NCBI GenBank assembly: GCA_039920745.1
Contig: JBDSDD010000026.1
Coordinates: 31,132-95,131, forward strand
Length of the DNA stretch: 64,000 nucleotides
Source: Scleromatobacter sp039920745
GTDB taxonomy: Bacteria; Pseudomonadota; Gammaproteobacteria; Burkholderiales; Burkholderiaceae_C
Direction of reading: 5' to 3'
In this document: positions 46,002 to 54,835 of the stretch, piece after piece
Numbering within the stretch: position 1 is the first letter of the stretch
Layout: every line of letters starts with the position of its first letter
Position numbers and translations under genes: made by a program
The notes under the pieces: generated by a model
What the model was told of the DNA's origin: nothing
The model's database searches: none
The model's input: only the letters and a program-made list of their open reading frames with translations

Positions 46002-46024
46002 ACGGCGCCAAGGGCGCCGTTTTT
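46002..46024 (+). terminator. Terminator between amt and the PP2C gene
   Basis: An 8-bp stem ACGGCGCC/GGCGCCGT (46002-46009 and 46013-46020) with an AAG loop is followed by TTTTCTT. It serves amt and lies next to the end of the convergent phosphatase gene. Confidence 0.8.
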
Positions 46025-46026
46025 CT

Positions 46027-46794
46027 TCAGGTGATGGCCTCGACCCTCACCAGCACCAGCGACAGGTTGTCGCCGGATCCGCGGGCCCGCTGGCGTGCCT
46101 TGCTGATCAGCATCTCGGTGGCCTCGCGCGGAGACAGCGCGTTGATGATGGCGCCGATCTCGCGCGCCGTCAGGTAATGCCAGAGGCCGTCGCTGCAAGC
46201 CATCAACGAGTCGCCCACCTCGAGGTAGTCGATGTGGTTCAACTCCACCGGCGGATCCTGCTGGGTGCCGAGGCAGCCGGTGAGCAGGTTGGATTGCGGG
46301 TGGGTGTTGGCCTTCTCCTCGGTGAGGCGGCCTTCGTCGATCAGGCGCTGCACGTACGAGTGATCCTTGGTGCGACGCACCAGCTCCGCGCCGCGGAAGT
46401 GGTAGATGCGCGAGTCGCCAGCGTGCACCGTGTAGGCCTGGCGGCTGGGCATCACCAGGAAGGCGGCCAGCGTGCTGTGCGGCTCTTCTTCGGCGGTGAT
46501 GGCCGTGAGCTTGATCATCAGGTGCGACTCGACGATCAGGTCGGTGAGCATCTTGGACGGGTCGTCGCGCGCGGGCGAGAAGCGTTCGAACACCTGGCGC
46601 GCGGTCATCACTACCTGGTCGGCTGCCGTGCGTCCGCCGCTCTTGCCGCCCATGCCGTCGGCGACGAGGCCCAGCGCGCATCCGGGTATACGCGGATGCA
46701 CCAGCAGCTCGATCTGATCTTGCTGGTAGGCCCGATCGCCCTTGTGCAGGCCGGTCGAGGCCGAAATGCGGAAGCCTTGCGTGGTCGTGTTCAT
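46027..46794 (-). CDS. PP2C-family protein serine/threonine phosphatase
   Basis: The 255-residue metal-dependent phosphatase contains the full set of PP2C metal motifs: D-x-x-YQQDQ near the start, GLVADGMGGKSGG, HAGDSRIYHF, CSDGLWHYL and SGDNLSLVLV. Such enzymes reverse Hanks-type kinase phosphorylation (Stp/PrpC). No kinase gene is in the window. The ATG at 46794 (MNTTTQGF) is preferred over an in-frame TTG nine bases upstream. It is divergent from the DUF465 gene. Confidence 0.92.
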   Translation of the reverse strand: MNTTTQGFRISASTGLHKGDRAYQQDQIELLVHPRIPGCALGLVADGMGGKSGGRTAADQVVMTARQVFERFSPARDDPSKMLTDLIVESHLMIKLTAITAEEEPHSTLAAFLVMPSRQAYTVHAGDSRIYHFRGAELVRRTKDHSYVQRLIDEGRLTEEKANTHPQSNLLTGCLGTQQDPPVELNHIDYLEVGDSLMACSDGLWHYLTAREIGAIINALSPREATEMLISKARQRARGSGDNLSLVLVRVEAIT

Positions 46795-46839
46795 GACCGT
46801 CAATATAAACTGTACTTGTGCCCGTCACGGGCTTCCGCC

Positions 46840-47043
46840 ATGAATGAATCCCTGCATTCCCCACAACGTCACCTGATCGAGCTGCGAATGGCCCATGCCG
46901 ACCTCGATCAACTGATCGACGTTGCAGGCGCGCAGCCCACGCTCGACGAGCTCGCGCTCAAGCGGCTGAAAAAACGCCGTCTCCTCCTGCGGGACCAGAT
47001 CTCGCAGCTCGAAGCCGACCTGACTCCCCCCGAAAAAGCGTGA
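46840..47043 (+). CDS. DUF465 (YdcH-like) small protein
   Basis: The 67-residue coiled-coil protein matches the DUF465 pattern: HRLxxxHxxLD-type N-half (LIELRMAHADLDQLIDVAG) and the basic LKRLKKRRLLLRDQISQLE C-half. The biochemical role of the family is unknown. Its TGA (47041-47043) overlaps the GTG start of the helicase gene (GTGA), so the two are probably translationally coupled. Confidence 0.82.
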   Translation: MNESLHSPQRHLIELRMAHADLDQLIDVAGAQPTLDELALKRLKKRRLLLRDQISQLEADLTPPEKA

Positions 47044-49043
47044 GCACCCCTGAAGTCGAAGTCGCACCCGCGCTGGTGCAGGCGGTGCTGCGCGCGCTCT
47101 CGGCCGAAGGCCCGCTGGCGCGCGAGGACGACGCCTATCTCGAGCGCACCGGCCAGCTGATGATGGCCGCCGCGGTGGCGCAGGCGATCGAGGACCGCTC
47201 GACGCTGGTGGTGGAGGCTGGCACCGGCGTCGGCAAGACCTTCGCCTACCTGGTGCCGGTGTTGCTGGCCGGACGCCGCGCGCTGGTCAGCACGGCCACC
47301 AAGAACCTGCAGGACCAGTTGTTCTACCGCGACCTGCCGCGCCTGATCGCGTCGCTGGGCGTGCCGTTGTCGATCGCGTTGCTCAAAGGCCGCTCCAGCT
47401 ACCTGTGCCCGTACCGGATGGAGCGTGCTCGCACCGAGGCCAGCTTCGCCGACCGGATGGCGATCCGCGCGTTGTCGCGCATCGAGGTCTGGGCGCAGTC
47501 CACCACCACCGGCGATCTGAGCGAGCTCGAAGGCCTGGACGAGCGTTCAGAGGTGATCCCTCTGGTGACCTCCACGCGCGAGAACTGCCTCGGCAGCGAG
47601 TGCCCCAAGTTCGCCGTGTGCCCGGTGATGAAGGCGCGCCGTGACGCGATGGCGGCCGACGTCGTCGTCGTCAACCACCACCTGTTCTTCGCTGACATGG
47701 CGTTGCGCGAGGGCGGGGTGGCCGAACTGCTGCCGTCAGTGGACGTCGCCGTGTTCGACGAGGCGCACCAGATGGTGGACATCGGCGTGCAGTTCCTCGG
47801 CCAGACCCTGGCGACGGGGCAGGCCATCGACCTCTCGCGCGACCTCGTGGGCGCCGGCCTGCAGCAGGCGCGCGGCCTGGCACCGTGGACGGAGCTGGCA
47901 GCGCGCATGGAGCTGCTCGCGCGCGAGCTGCGCCTGGCCGCGGGCGGGCCGCGCGCGCATGCGCAAGGCGGGGGCACGGGCAGCACGCGCCGGCCGTGGG
48001 AGCAGGTCGAGGCCGAAGGGCTGCTGCCTGGCGCGCTCGTGGCGCTGGCCACGCATTGCGCGCTGCTGGTCGAGACGCTCGAGCCGCTGCAGGAGATCGG
48101 CCCCGACTTCACCAAGCTGCGCAGCCGCGCCGACGCCCTGCGCAGCCTGTGCGTGCGCTTCCAGGGCGCGGTGCCGGACGGCCAGGTGCGCTGGGCCGAC
48201 CTCACCACGCACCAGGTGCGCCTGATCGAGTCGCCGCTGGACATCGGCGGCCCGCTGAGCGCGCAGCGCGAGGCGACGCCGCGCGCCTGGATCTTCACGT
48301 CGGCCACGCTGGGCGACGACGATGCGCTGACGTGGTTCTCCGAGCCTGCGGGGCTGGACGATGCCCGCAAGCTGCGCGTCGACAGCCCGTTCGACTACGA
48401 GGCCAACTCCTGCGTGTACGTGCCGCCGAAATTCGCGGCGCCCGCCGACGCGCATCACGCCGAGAGCGTCGGTCGCGCAGCCGCGCACTGCGCCGCGGCC
48501 TTGCGCGGCCGCACCTTCGTCCTGACCACCACGCTGCGCGCGATGCGCGCCGCCGCCGACGCGTTGCAGGCCGAACTCGGCAAGCTGGGCGTCTCGCTGG
48601 AGGTGCTGGTGCAGGGCACCTTGCCCAAGCGCGCGATGCTGGAGCGCTTCGTGCGCGGCGGCTGCGTGCTGGTGGGCTCGCAGAGCTTCTGGGAAGGCAT
48701 CGACGTGCCCGGCGACGCGTTGCAGTGCGTGCTGATCGACAAGCTGCCGTTCCCGCCGCCCAACGACCCGCTGATCGAGGCCCGCGTCAAGCGCCTGCAG
48801 TCGCAGGGCCGCGATGCCTTCAACGACTGCTTCGTGGCCGAAGCCGCGGTCTCTCTCAAGCAGGGCGCCGGGCGCCTGATCCGCACGGTGTCCGACCGCG
48901 GCCTGCTGGTGATCTGCGACTCGCGCCTGCGCACCGCGCGCTACGGCAAGCGCCTGCTCGACGCGCTGCCGCCGATGCGCCAGCTCGACGACGGCGGCCA
49001 GGCGCTCGACTGGCTGCGCCAACTCGCGCTGAGCCACGACTAG
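47040..49043 (+). CDS. DinG/YoaA-type ATP-dependent DNA helicase (XPD-like, Fe-S)
   Basis: The 667-residue superfamily 2 helicase would unwind 5'-3'. Walker A is VVEAGTGVGKTFAYLVP near residue 60 and the DEAH box is VAVFDEAHQM near residue 238. Between them lie Cys residues (SYLCPYRMER, NCLGSECPKFAVCPV) suited to bind a 4Fe-4S cluster as in XPD and DinG. Later motifs are SQSFWEGIDVPGDAL and KQGAGRLIRTVSDRG. Length fits YoaA, which aids replication-fork repair. It starts at GTG 47040, overlapping the DUF465 stop. Confidence 0.93.
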   Translation: MSTPEVEVAPALVQAVLRALSAEGPLAREDDAYLERTGQLMMAAAVAQAIEDRSTLVVEAGTGVGKTFAYLVPVLLAGRRALVSTATKNLQDQLFYRDLPRLIASLGVPLSIALLKGRSSYLCPYRMERARTEASFADRMAIRALSRIEVWAQSTTTGDLSELEGLDERSEVIPLVTSTRENCLGSECPKFAVCPVMKARRDAMAADVVVVNHHLFFADMALREGGVAELLPSVDVAVFDEAHQMVDIGVQFLGQTLATGQAIDLSRDLVGAGLQQARGLAPWTELAARMELLARELRLAAGGPRAHAQGGGTGSTRRPWEQVEAEGLLPGALVALATHCALLVETLEPLQEIGPDFTKLRSRADALRSLCVRFQGAVPDGQVRWADLTTHQVRLIESPLDIGGPLSAQREATPRAWIFTSATLGDDDALTWFSEPAGLDDARKLRVDSPFDYEANSCVYVPPKFAAPADAHHAESVGRAAAHCAAALRGRTFVLTTTLRAMRAAADALQAELGKLGVSLEVLVQGTLPKRAMLERFVRGGCVLVGSQSFWEGIDVPGDALQCVLIDKLPFPPPNDPLIEARVKRLQSQGRDAFNDCFVAEAAVSLKQGAGRLIRTVSDRGLLVICDSRLRTARYGKRLLDALPPMRQLDDGGQALDWLRQLALSHD

Positions 49044-49100
49044 TCGGCGACGTCGACCGGACTGCAGTACCGGCGCTGCCGCTCACGCGGTGGCCGGAAG

Positions 49101-49184
49101 TTCAAGGGAGCGGCGGAACCGGCTTTGCCGGGCCGCTCGCGGCTGGCCCCTTGGGGGCAGGGAGCGCCAGCGACCGTGTGGCAG
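49101..49184 (+). repeat. GC-rich intergenic repeat, family 1, copy C
   Basis: This 84-base element begins TTCAAGGGAGCGGCGG. It differs at four positions from 40877-40960. Read on the minus strand it begins within about 7 bases of the bamD stop with CACACGGTCGCTGGCGCTCC, the same arrangement as the copy after ilvC. Confidence 0.85.
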
Positions 49185-49190
49185 ACAGTC

Positions 49191-49994
49191 TTACCAGAGC
49201 TTCCACCAGGCCTTGTTCTTGTTCGCTTCGGCAAACGTGCTGTTGGGGAAGTTCTTGTCCAGGACGCGTTGCGCGTCGTCGCGCAGCAGCGTCAGGCCCA
49301 GCTTGTCGTAGGCCGCGATCATGATGGACAGCGCTTCGGCGGTGGACGCCGTCTGCGGGAACTCCAGCACCGATTCCTTGGCGCGGTTGGCCGCCGCCAC
49401 GTAGGCCGCGTGGCGCATGTAATAGCCGGCGACGTGCACTTCGTACTCAGCCAGCATGTTGACCGTGAAGTCCATGCGCAGGCGTGCGTCGGCGGTGTAT
49501 TTCGAGTTGGGGAACTGCTCGGACAACTGCTTGAACGACTGGTAGGACTCGCGCGCGGCGGCCTGGTCGCGTTCGGACAGGTTCTGGCCGGTAATGCTGC
49601 CGAGCCAGCCGAGGTCGTCGTTGAAGTTGATGATGCCGCGCAGGTACAGCGCGTAGTCCAGCGCCGGGCTGGACGGGTGCAGCTTGATGAACCGGTCGAC
49701 CGTGGCGAGCGCCTGGACCTTGTCCGCGGTCTTCCAGTACAGGTAGGCGAGCTCAAGCTGCGCTTGCTGGGCGAGAATGGAGCCCGCAGCCTTGCCTTCG
49801 ATGCGGTCGAGCGACTTGATCGCGCGGTCGTAGTTGGCGCCGTCGACGTCCTCCATGGCGTCGGCGTAGAGCTTTTCGACCGGCGTGGTGGCGTCCTTCT
49901 CGGCCTGGGTGGTTCCGCATGCTGCCAGGGCGGCTGCCAGGGAAATCGGCGCCAGGAACGCGGCGAAGCGGCGGGAAGCAATCGAGAAGGTCAT
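49191..49994 (-). CDS. bamD: Outer-membrane protein assembly factor BamD (lipoprotein)
   Basis: The 267-residue TPR lipoprotein is an essential part of the BAM complex that inserts beta-barrel proteins. The signal peptide ends in the lipobox LAAC with Cys26. TPR helices follow (PVEKLYADAMEDVDGANYDR and ELAYLYWKTADKVQALATVD). The sequence AAYVAAANRAKESVLEFPQT is characteristic of ComL/BamD. It is divergent from rluD, a conserved pairing. A TATAAT on the minus strand at 50057-50052 is a likely -10 box, without an obvious -35. Confidence 0.95.
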   Translation of the reverse strand: MTFSIASRRFAAFLAPISLAAALAACGTTQAEKDATTPVEKLYADAMEDVDGANYDRAIKSLDRIEGKAAGSILAQQAQLELAYLYWKTADKVQALATVDRFIKLHPSSPALDYALYLRGIINFNDDLGWLGSITGQNLSERDQAAARESYQSFKQLSEQFPNSKYTADARLRMDFTVNMLAEYEVHVAGYYMRHAAYVAAANRAKESVLEFPQTASTAEALSIMIAAYDKLGLTLLRDDAQRVLDKNFPNSTFAEANKNKAWWKLW

Positions 49995-50056
49995 TGGCTG
50001 GGCGCTGTGTGCAGCGCTGGGTCGCAGTGCAAGATGGAACGAATCGCCGGAATTAT

Positions 50057-51064
50057 ATGAGCAGTGCCTTGACAGAAGCAGAACCAGACCAGCGTCCGGA
50101 CGAGCTGGAGCCCGAAGACGACGCGTCCGAGATCCGCACCCACGCGGTCACGCTCGACCAGCACGGACAGCGGCTGGACAAGCTGCTGACGGCGCTCGCG
50201 CCCGAGTTTTCACGCGCCCATTTGCAGAGTCTGATCGCGGACGGGCGGGTGCAGGTCGAAGGTAAAGTTTCATCAAGCGCCTCCACCAAGATGAAGGCGG
50301 GCTGGCGCGTGCAGGTGGAGCTGGTGCGGCCAGCGCAGGACCAGGCGTTCAAGCCGGAGGACATCCCGCTGGACATCGTCTACCAGGACGAGCACGTGAT
50401 GGTCGTCAACAAGCCGGCGGGCCTGGTGGTGCATCCGGCGGCCGGCAACTGGTCGGGCACGCTGCTCAACGGCATCCTCTTCCTCGACCCGAAGGCCGCC
50501 GCGCTGCCGCGGGCAGGCATCGTGCACCGGCTCGACAAGGACACCTCCGGCCTGATGGTGGTGGGCCGCACCCTGGAAGGCGTCACCGGCCTGATGCGCG
50601 ACATCGCGTCGCGCGTCGTCAGCCGCAAGTACCTGGCGCTGGTGCACGGCCGGCTCAAGACGGAGCAGGAGTCGATCGAGGCGCCGATCGGACGTGACCC
50701 GAAGGTGCGGGTGCGCATGACGGTGATCAACAGCGGCAAGTGGGCCCGGACCGACATCGACCAGGTGGCCTATGCCGAGGGCATCGCGGCGGTACGCTGC
50801 ACATTGCACACGGGCCGGACGCACCAGATCCGCGTCCACTTCACGTTCCGCGGGCACCCGCTGGTGTCCGACGAGCTCTACGGCGGCCGACCGGCGCTGG
50901 GCATGCAGCGCCAGGCGCTGCACGCGGCGCATCTGGCGTTCAAGCATCCGGTGACCGGCGAGGCGCTGCGCTTCGACTCCGCCCCGCCGGACGACTTCCG
51001 CCAAGCCTGGGCGCACATTGTCGGCGACGACCTGCTGGAGGATTTCAGCGAGGACGCCGAATAG
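50057..51064 (+). CDS. rluD: 23S rRNA pseudouridine synthase RluD
   Basis: The 335-residue enzyme makes pseudouridines in helix 69 of 23S rRNA. An N-terminal S4 RNA-binding domain (QRLDKLLTALAPEFSRAHLQ) precedes the RsuA/RluA-family core. The catalytic Asp is in HRLDKDTSGLMVVGRT. TGRTHQIRVHF and GHPLVSDELYGG are the other conserved motifs. The ATG at 50057 gives MSSALTEAEP; longer in-frame extensions would run into bamD. It is divergent from bamD by 62 bases. Confidence 0.95.
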   Translation: MSSALTEAEPDQRPDELEPEDDASEIRTHAVTLDQHGQRLDKLLTALAPEFSRAHLQSLIADGRVQVEGKVSSSASTKMKAGWRVQVELVRPAQDQAFKPEDIPLDIVYQDEHVMVVNKPAGLVVHPAAGNWSGTLLNGILFLDPKAAALPRAGIVHRLDKDTSGLMVVGRTLEGVTGLMRDIASRVVSRKYLALVHGRLKTEQESIEAPIGRDPKVRVRMTVINSGKWARTDIDQVAYAEGIAAVRCTLHTGRTHQIRVHFTFRGHPLVSDELYGGRPALGMQRQALHAAHLAFKHPVTGEALRFDSAPPDDFRQAWAHIVGDDLLEDFSEDAE

Positions 51065-51383
51065 GGCCGAATCGCCGGGGCGAGATATTCACGGGCGCCC
51101 CGCATCAAAACGGTTACAATGGCGTATTCCTCCTCCATCAAGTGAGTGCGTGACCCGCCGTGAAGGCGCCTGGTGACGCGTCAACTGGGGCAAGGAATGG
51201 GGCGGTTCCAACCGCGCGCAGTGCTGCTCGAAGCCCGCCGGCCCCGTTTGAACTGGAATCTCTCCCTGAATACGCGGCCGTGCATGGTGGTTTTCGCCTC
51301 TAAAAGATGGCGTCGCCGTGCTGCCGCTGACACCGGCCCCTCCATTGGCCTGCTGATGCAGGCGGACACCCGCTAATTCTTCG
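51065..51383. other. 319-base interval between rluD and scpB
   Basis: A TACAAT box at 51115-51120 suggests a promoter, which would give a leader of about 260 bases before scpB. A 67-codon frame (GTG 51173 to 51376) and an 8-codon frame (GTG 51150, ending in Trp before TGA) exist, but neither has a ribosome binding site or recognisable motif. I see no defined terminator after rluD. What this leader does is unclear. Confidence 0.5.
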
Positions 51384-52454
51384 ATGAATACTCAGGATGC
51401 CAAGCGCGTTCTTGAAACCGCGCTGATCTGTGCCAATCAGCCGCTGCCGCTGCGTGCGATGCGCAATCTGTTCGATGACCAGATCGGCGCGGACACCTTG
51501 CGTGCCATGCTCGACGAGCTGGTGCGCGAGTGGAATGGCCGTGGCGTCGAGCTGGTCTCGATCGCGTCGGGCTGGCGCTTCCAGAGTCGCCCGGAGCTGC
51601 GCGAATTCCTCGACCGACTGCATCCGGAAAAGCCGCCGAAGTACTCGCGCGCCGTGCTCGAGACCCTGGCCATCATTGCCTATCGCCAACCGGTCACGCG
51701 CGGCGACATCGAGGACATCCGCGGCGTGATGGTCGGCAGTCAGATCGTCAAGCAGCTCGAGGATCGCGGCTGGATCGAGGCGATCGGCCACCGCGACGCG
51801 CCCGGCCGCCCGTCGCTGTTCGCCACCACGCGCCAGTTCCTGGATGACCTGGGGCTGGCCAGCCTCGACCAGTTGCCCACGCTCGAAGGCGGCCTGCCGC
51901 CCAGCGATGCGCTGGCCGACCTGCAGCCCAGCCTGCTGGGCGAGGTGCAAGGCTCGCTGGAGCTCGCGCCGACGCTGGACGACGGCGCAGGCACCGACGA
52001 AGTCACCTCCGAGGACGGCGTCCTGGCGCTCGAAGGCCCGGCCGCGGAGGTCGTCAAGGCTGCCCAAGCCGCGCCGTCCGTGCCCGCCGTCGAGGCCTGC
52101 GAGCCGCCGGCCGATGTCACCGGTGCCGAGTCCGATCCGACCCCGGTCGACCACGCGGCGGCCGACGCCGTCGAGCCGGCCACCGAGGCCCCGGTGCACG
52201 CTCCTGCGCCCTCGGCCGAACCCACGCTGGCCCACGCCGAGGCCGCCCAGGCGACGCGCCAGGCCGACGCCATCGCGGCGGCCATCGCCGCCGACCAGGC
52301 GCACGCTGCCCAGTTGGTCGACGCGCACCCCCATCCCACTCCCCCTACCGCGCCGTCATCGGCGTCCACGCCGACGACCGATGAACATGCGCCTGCATCT
52401 TCCGGTTCGCCCGAGTCCCCTGAAGATCACCTGAAACAAGGTCCGCTGCAATGA
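51384..52454 (+). CDS. scpB: Segregation and condensation protein B with long acidic/Pro-Ala tail
   Basis: ScpB forms the bacterial condensin with SMC and ScpA. The first 180 or so residues are the two winged helices of the family, with KYSRAVLETLAIIAYRQPVT and GDIEDIRGVMVGSQIVKQLE, then RGWIEAIGHRDAPGRPSLFATT. The remaining 170 residues are low-complexity Ala/Pro/Glu-rich sequence, so the protein (356 residues) is far longer than the usual 200 or so. Its stop overlaps the rluB start (ATGA, 52451-52454). No scpA is visible next to it. Confidence 0.92.
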   Translation: MNTQDAKRVLETALICANQPLPLRAMRNLFDDQIGADTLRAMLDELVREWNGRGVELVSIASGWRFQSRPELREFLDRLHPEKPPKYSRAVLETLAIIAYRQPVTRGDIEDIRGVMVGSQIVKQLEDRGWIEAIGHRDAPGRPSLFATTRQFLDDLGLASLDQLPTLEGGLPPSDALADLQPSLLGEVQGSLELAPTLDDGAGTDEVTSEDGVLALEGPAAEVVKAAQAAPSVPAVEACEPPADVTGAESDPTPVDHAAADAVEPATEAPVHAPAPSAEPTLAHAEAAQATRQADAIAAAIAADQAHAAQLVDAHPHPTPPTAPSSASTPTTDEHAPASSGSPESPEDHLKQGPLQ

Positions 52455-54709
52455 GTTCCGATACCCCGGATGTGACGCCCGACAACGCGCCCGAAGGCAC
52501 GACGCCCGCCGTCAAGAAGCCGCGCGCGCCGCGCAAGACTGCGGTCAAGGCCGAGGCCGCGTCCGAAGTCGCCGCGCAAACGCCGGTCGCCGACGTTGCC
52601 GAAGCCGCGCCCGCGGCGCCCCGCAAGCGCGCGCGCAAGGTCGCCGAGCCAGTCGAGGCCGCCCCGGTCGACGCCGCGCCGGCGCCAGTGGCCGAGGCGT
52701 TGCCCGTGGCCGTCGAGGCGCGCGAGCCCCGCGCTCCGCGCGTGAGGGCCGAGCGCCGCCCCGCGCCGGTCGCCGCCGAAGAGGCTGCCCCACAGGCGGC
52801 CGAACCCGCCCAAGTCGCCGCTCGCGGTGATGACGCCGGCTCTGGCGAGGATGGCGAGAGCGGCGAGGGTGGCGATGGCACCGGCCCGCAAGCGGACGGC
52901 GAAGGCGGCGAAGGCCGTCGTTCGCGCAGCCGGCGCCGCCGTCGCGGCCGCCGCGGCGGTTCCGATGACGTGTCCGCGGACGCCGGCCCGCCCGCCGAGG
53001 GCGACGAGCCAGCCGAAGTCGAGCCGGGCGAGGAGGGTGCCGAGCGCCCGCCGCGCGGCGAGCGTCCCCCGCGTCCGGAGCGCGCCCCGCGCCCGGTCGT
53101 CGAGTTCGCCAGCGCCGACGTGTCCGACACCTTCGCCGGCGTGCTGTCCGGTGATTTCGACAGCGATGCCGAGATCGTCGAAGGTGTCAACGCGATTCCC
53201 GCCAAGCGCGTGCTGGCCGCCGAGCCGGACGCGCCCAAGCTTCACAAGGTGCTGGCGCAGTCAGGCATCGGCTCGCGCCGCGACATGGAGCAACTGATCA
53301 CCGACGGCAAGGTCACCGTCAATGGCGAGGTGGCTCACACCGGCCAGCGCATCTCCTTCGGCGACGAAGTGCGCGTCGCCGGTCGCGTGGTCAAGCTGCG
53401 CATCGCGCCGCCGCCGGCACGCGTGATCGCGTACCACAAGCCTGCGGGCGAAGTGGTCACTATGGACGATCCCGAGAATCGCCCGACCGTGTTCCGCCGC
53501 CTGCCGCGCCTGTCGCACGGCAAGTGGCAGTCGGTCGGCCGCCTCGACATCAACACCGAAGGCCTGCTGCTGTTCACCAACTCTGGTGATCTGGCCAACA
53601 AGTTGATGCACCCGCGCTTCGGCGTCGAACGCGAGTACGCGGTGCGCGTGCTCGGCACGCTCGAGATGGAGCCGCGCGAAAAGCTGCTGGCGGGCGTCAT
53701 GATCGACGGTCAGGCGGCTCATTTCAAGTCGATCGAGGACGGCGGCGGCGAAGGCGCCAACCGCTGGTACCGCGTCGTCATCACCGAAGGCCGCAACCGC
53801 GAAGTGCGCAAGCTGTTCGATGCGGTGGGCATGGCGGTCAGTCGCCTGATCCGCATCCGCTATGGTTCGGTCGTGCTGCCCAAGGGCCTGCGCCGCTCGG
53901 TGTGGGTCGACCTGGATGACAACGATGTGCGTCGCCTGCGCCAACTGGCCGGTGCGGACAACCCGCAGCGCAACCAGCAGCGCGACCAGCAGCGCGACGA
54001 TGGCCCGCGGGACAACGCGCCGCGGGACGGCGCTCCGCGCGACAACGGTCCGCGTGACGGTGCCCCGCGCGAGAACGCGCCGCGCGAAGGTGCGCCGCGT
54101 GACGGTGCGCCGCGCGAAGGCGGCCAGCGCAACAACCAGCAACCGCGCAACGAGCGTGGTCCGCGTGCCGACAACGGCCCGCGCGCCAACAACAGTGGCG
54201 GTGGCCAGCAACCCAAGCAGCAGCGCGACCGCGGCGACCGCAACACCCGTGGCCGCGACCGCGACCGGCCCGCGCGCCAGGAGCAAGCCAGCAGCCCGGC
54301 GCCGTTCCGCGAGCCGGGCGATCCGAGCTTCATCCCCAACCCGCTGCAGCAGACCTTCGACCGACGCGCGATCCAGCAGCGCGATCCGCGTCCGGTCGCG
54401 GTCGACTACGACGACGGCACCGACGGCCCGATCGGGCCGATCCCCAACCCGCTGCAGCAGACCTACGACAAGCGTGGCGTCTCAGGCAAGGCCAACCCGT
54501 TCGCCAAGAATGGCAAGCGCGGCGGTGGGGGCGGCGGTGGCGGCTTCGGTGCGGGCGGCAGCGGCTCCGGCGGCGGAGGAGGTGGCGGTGGAGGTGGCCA
54601 GCCCAAGCAGCCTGACCCGATGCAGACGGCGGTCGGCTATATCGGCGCCGACACCTTCATCAAGAAGCTCAACAACCGCGGCGGCGGCGGCGGTCGCGGC
54701 CGACGTTGA
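52451..54709 (+). CDS. rluB: 23S rRNA pseudouridine synthase RluB with large low-complexity extensions
   Basis: The core of this 752-residue protein is an S4 domain (KLHKVLAQSGIGSRRDMEQL, about residue 258) and an RsuA-type synthase domain with catalytic Asp in VGRLDINTEGLLLF. Together these span about 250 residues. The N-terminal 250 residues are Ala/Pro/Arg/Glu-rich. The C-terminal 250 hold an Arg/Asp/Gly-rich tail with a 15-base tandem repeat (54002-54121), two copies of PNPLQQT (a 23-base exact DNA repeat at 54334-54356 and 54442-54464) and a polyglycine stretch. It is translationally coupled to scpB. Confidence 0.93.
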   Translation: MSSDTPDVTPDNAPEGTTPAVKKPRAPRKTAVKAEAASEVAAQTPVADVAEAAPAAPRKRARKVAEPVEAAPVDAAPAPVAEALPVAVEAREPRAPRVRAERRPAPVAAEEAAPQAAEPAQVAARGDDAGSGEDGESGEGGDGTGPQADGEGGEGRRSRSRRRRRGRRGGSDDVSADAGPPAEGDEPAEVEPGEEGAERPPRGERPPRPERAPRPVVEFASADVSDTFAGVLSGDFDSDAEIVEGVNAIPAKRVLAAEPDAPKLHKVLAQSGIGSRRDMEQLITDGKVTVNGEVAHTGQRISFGDEVRVAGRVVKLRIAPPPARVIAYHKPAGEVVTMDDPENRPTVFRRLPRLSHGKWQSVGRLDINTEGLLLFTNSGDLANKLMHPRFGVEREYAVRVLGTLEMEPREKLLAGVMIDGQAAHFKSIEDGGGEGANRWYRVVITEGRNREVRKLFDAVGMAVSRLIRIRYGSVVLPKGLRRSVWVDLDDNDVRRLRQLAGADNPQRNQQRDQQRDDGPRDNAPRDGAPRDNGPRDGAPRENAPREGAPRDGAPREGGQRNNQQPRNERGPRADNGPRANNSGGGQQPKQQRDRGDRNTRGRDRDRPARQEQASSPAPFREPGDPSFIPNPLQQTFDRRAIQQRDPRPVAVDYDDGTDGPIGPIPNPLQQTYDKRGVSGKANPFAKNGKRGGGGGGGGFGAGGSGSGGGGGGGGGGQPKQPDPMQTAVGYIGADTFIKKLNNRGGGGGRGRR
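54002..54121 (+). repeat. 15-base tandem repeat within rluB
   Basis: Eight consecutive 15-base units encode variants of G/A-P-R-D/E-N/G (for example GPRDN APRDG APREN APREG). The repeat is in frame, so unit number could vary between strains without breaking the gene. Confidence 0.85.
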
Positions 54710-54766
54710 GCCCGGAGGGCACGAATCGACTCCCAGGCGGTGGAGATGTTTCGTGACCCCCTTTAC

Positions 54767-54796
54767 TTATCAAGTGGCACTGGCTCGGTCTAAAAT
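54767..54796 (+). promoter_or_regulatory. Candidate sigma-70 promoter of ndk
   Basis: TTATCA (54767-54772), an 18-base spacer and TAAAAT (54791-54796) lie 39 bases before the ndk ATG in an AT-richer patch. Confidence 0.55.
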
Positions 54797-54835
54797 ACCG
54801 GGCTTTGCTCAAGTTTTTGCCCCTGGAGAATCAAA

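Noticed and set aside
51150..51176. Eight-codon frame ending in Trp as a trp-type leader peptide before scpB
   Set aside because: It has a single Trp codon, no terminator hairpin afterwards and no amino-acid gene downstream.
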